A stretch of 64,000 bases of DNA from Trichoplax sp. H2 (taxonomy: Eukaryota > Placozoa > Uniplacotomia > Trichoplacea). Below are positions 63,523 to 64,000 of this stretch, piece after piece. A program made the translations under genes and the position numbers. Where the stretch lies: assembly GCA_003344405.1 (NCBI GenBank), contig NOWV01000031.1:526259-590258 (forward strand), written 5' to 3'. The notes beneath the pieces were generated by a model. The model made no database searches and was not told the DNA's origin. It saw only the letters and a list, made by a program, of their open reading frames with translations. Numbering within the stretch: position 1 is the stretch's first letter; each line of letters begins with the position of its first letter.

Positions 63523-64000
63523 ATGTTTAATATAACCCATCAAACTTCTAACAGCAATAACTACCAACTAATTGAAGCTGAATCTATTGTCGTTTATAGC
63601 GTTATTTCAGGACTAACTATCTTGACTAACGTTTCTATGCTGGTATTAATTATATCTGAGCGTAAACTTCACACTATGTCAAACTGGATCATGGCTAGTA
63701 TGTTCTTTACTGGAATTATCTTTGGCCTATTTTATTTATTACCTCGATGGGCACTCCACAATCTGTGGGTTTATAAAGACCCAATCGCATGTACCGTTCT
63801 ACCCCAAACAGGCTTGGCATTAATTCTTAACTTTAATTTACATTTAACATTAGTCAGTCTAGATCGATACTTGTGTGTTATGTTCCCTATTAAATATAAA
63901 ATAAGGAAAACTTATTTAACTGCCACGTTATCAGTAGTTACCATCTGGTTATTGAGTATTTTAAGTGCTTACTTACCCCTTATTACAATACTAATCATGG
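63523..64000 (+). CDS. Class A (rhodopsin-like) GPCR, 5' part, cut by window end
   Basis: A clean open frame of 159 codons from the ATG at 63523 to the window edge. The N-terminus MFNITHQTSN has an N-glycosylation site (NIT). Helix 1 follows (VVYSVISGLTILTNVSMLVLII, with N in the conserved GN position), helix 2 (NWIMASMFFTGIIFGLFYLL), a conserved Cys before helix 3 (DPIACTVLPQTG), and the hallmark LDRYLCVMFPIKY at the end of helix 3 (DRY motif plus intracellular loop 2). Helix 4 starts at ATLSVVTIWLLSIL. The ligand cannot be predicted. Helices 5-7 lie outside the window. Confidence 0.85.
   Translation, partial: MFNITHQTSNSNNYQLIEAESIVVYSVISGLTILTNVSMLVLIISERKLHTMSNWIMASMFFTGIIFGLFYLLPRWALHNLWVYKDPIACTVLPQTGLALILNFNLHLTLVSLDRYLCVMFPIKYKIRKTYLTATLSVVTIWLLSILSAYLPLITILIM

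Noticed and set aside
1-64000. tRNA, rRNA, CRISPR, bacterial operons, transposase or viral genes
   Set aside because: None could be supported by eye on either strand. A tRNAscan or profile search would be needed to rule out small RNAs.

Overview
This window looks like an animal nuclear genome, most likely a placozoan (Trichoplax or a close relative). The evidence is indirect: AT-rich DNA, many short GT-AG introns, and clearly metazoan genes (noggin-like, LGR-type receptor remnant, MKK3/6-like kinase, TXNDC11-like) that differ a lot from the vertebrate proteins. No bacterial, viral, plasmid, CRISPR or transposase signal was seen. Family names come from protein motifs recalled from known families; exon borders were drawn by hand from reading frame, splice sites and phase agreement.

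Layout. 1-1763: no gene recognised. 1764-7414 (+): mitochondrial dicarboxylate carrier, 11 exons, complete. 8298-12247 (-): GDE1-type glycerophosphodiester phosphodiesterase, 6 exons, complete. 12248-15346: intergenic, with hairpins and a 144-bp tandem repeat. 15347-20344 (+): MKK3/6-type MAP kinase kinase, 12 exons, complete. 21456-25879 (-): PARN deadenylase, 22 exons found; first exon and one microexon missing. 29012-30677 (-): ribosomal protein L6 with a 5'TOP-like leader. 30680-34708: repeats and an assembly gap. 34709-35434 (+): intronless noggin-like BMP antagonist. 39047-44611 (+): TXNDC11-like thioredoxin-domain ER membrane protein, with two assembly gaps in its first intron. 47442-48530 (-): kinesin-light-chain-type TPR protein.

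From 50 kb on the region is a gene graveyard: two decayed TPR copies (50324-50974 and about 55620-56190), a frameshifted secreted-protein-like gene (52879-53440), an LGR-type receptor pseudogene (54594-54977) and a seven-helix-like fragment (55196-55522). An 80-bp satellite fills 60960-62300. A class A GPCR starts at 63523 and runs off the right edge.

The genes do not form one pathway; they are housekeeping and signalling genes in ordinary eukaryotic order. The most noteworthy points are: duplication of an exon end with its donor splice site inside the kinase intron; three 20-N gaps flanked by duplicated sequence, which look like separately assembled haplotypes; a multiple-of-three repeat open on both strands; several perfect hairpins; clusters of GTAC/CTGTAC palindromes; and a 118-bp element found twice 11 kb apart. 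I found no convincing new multi-gene system.
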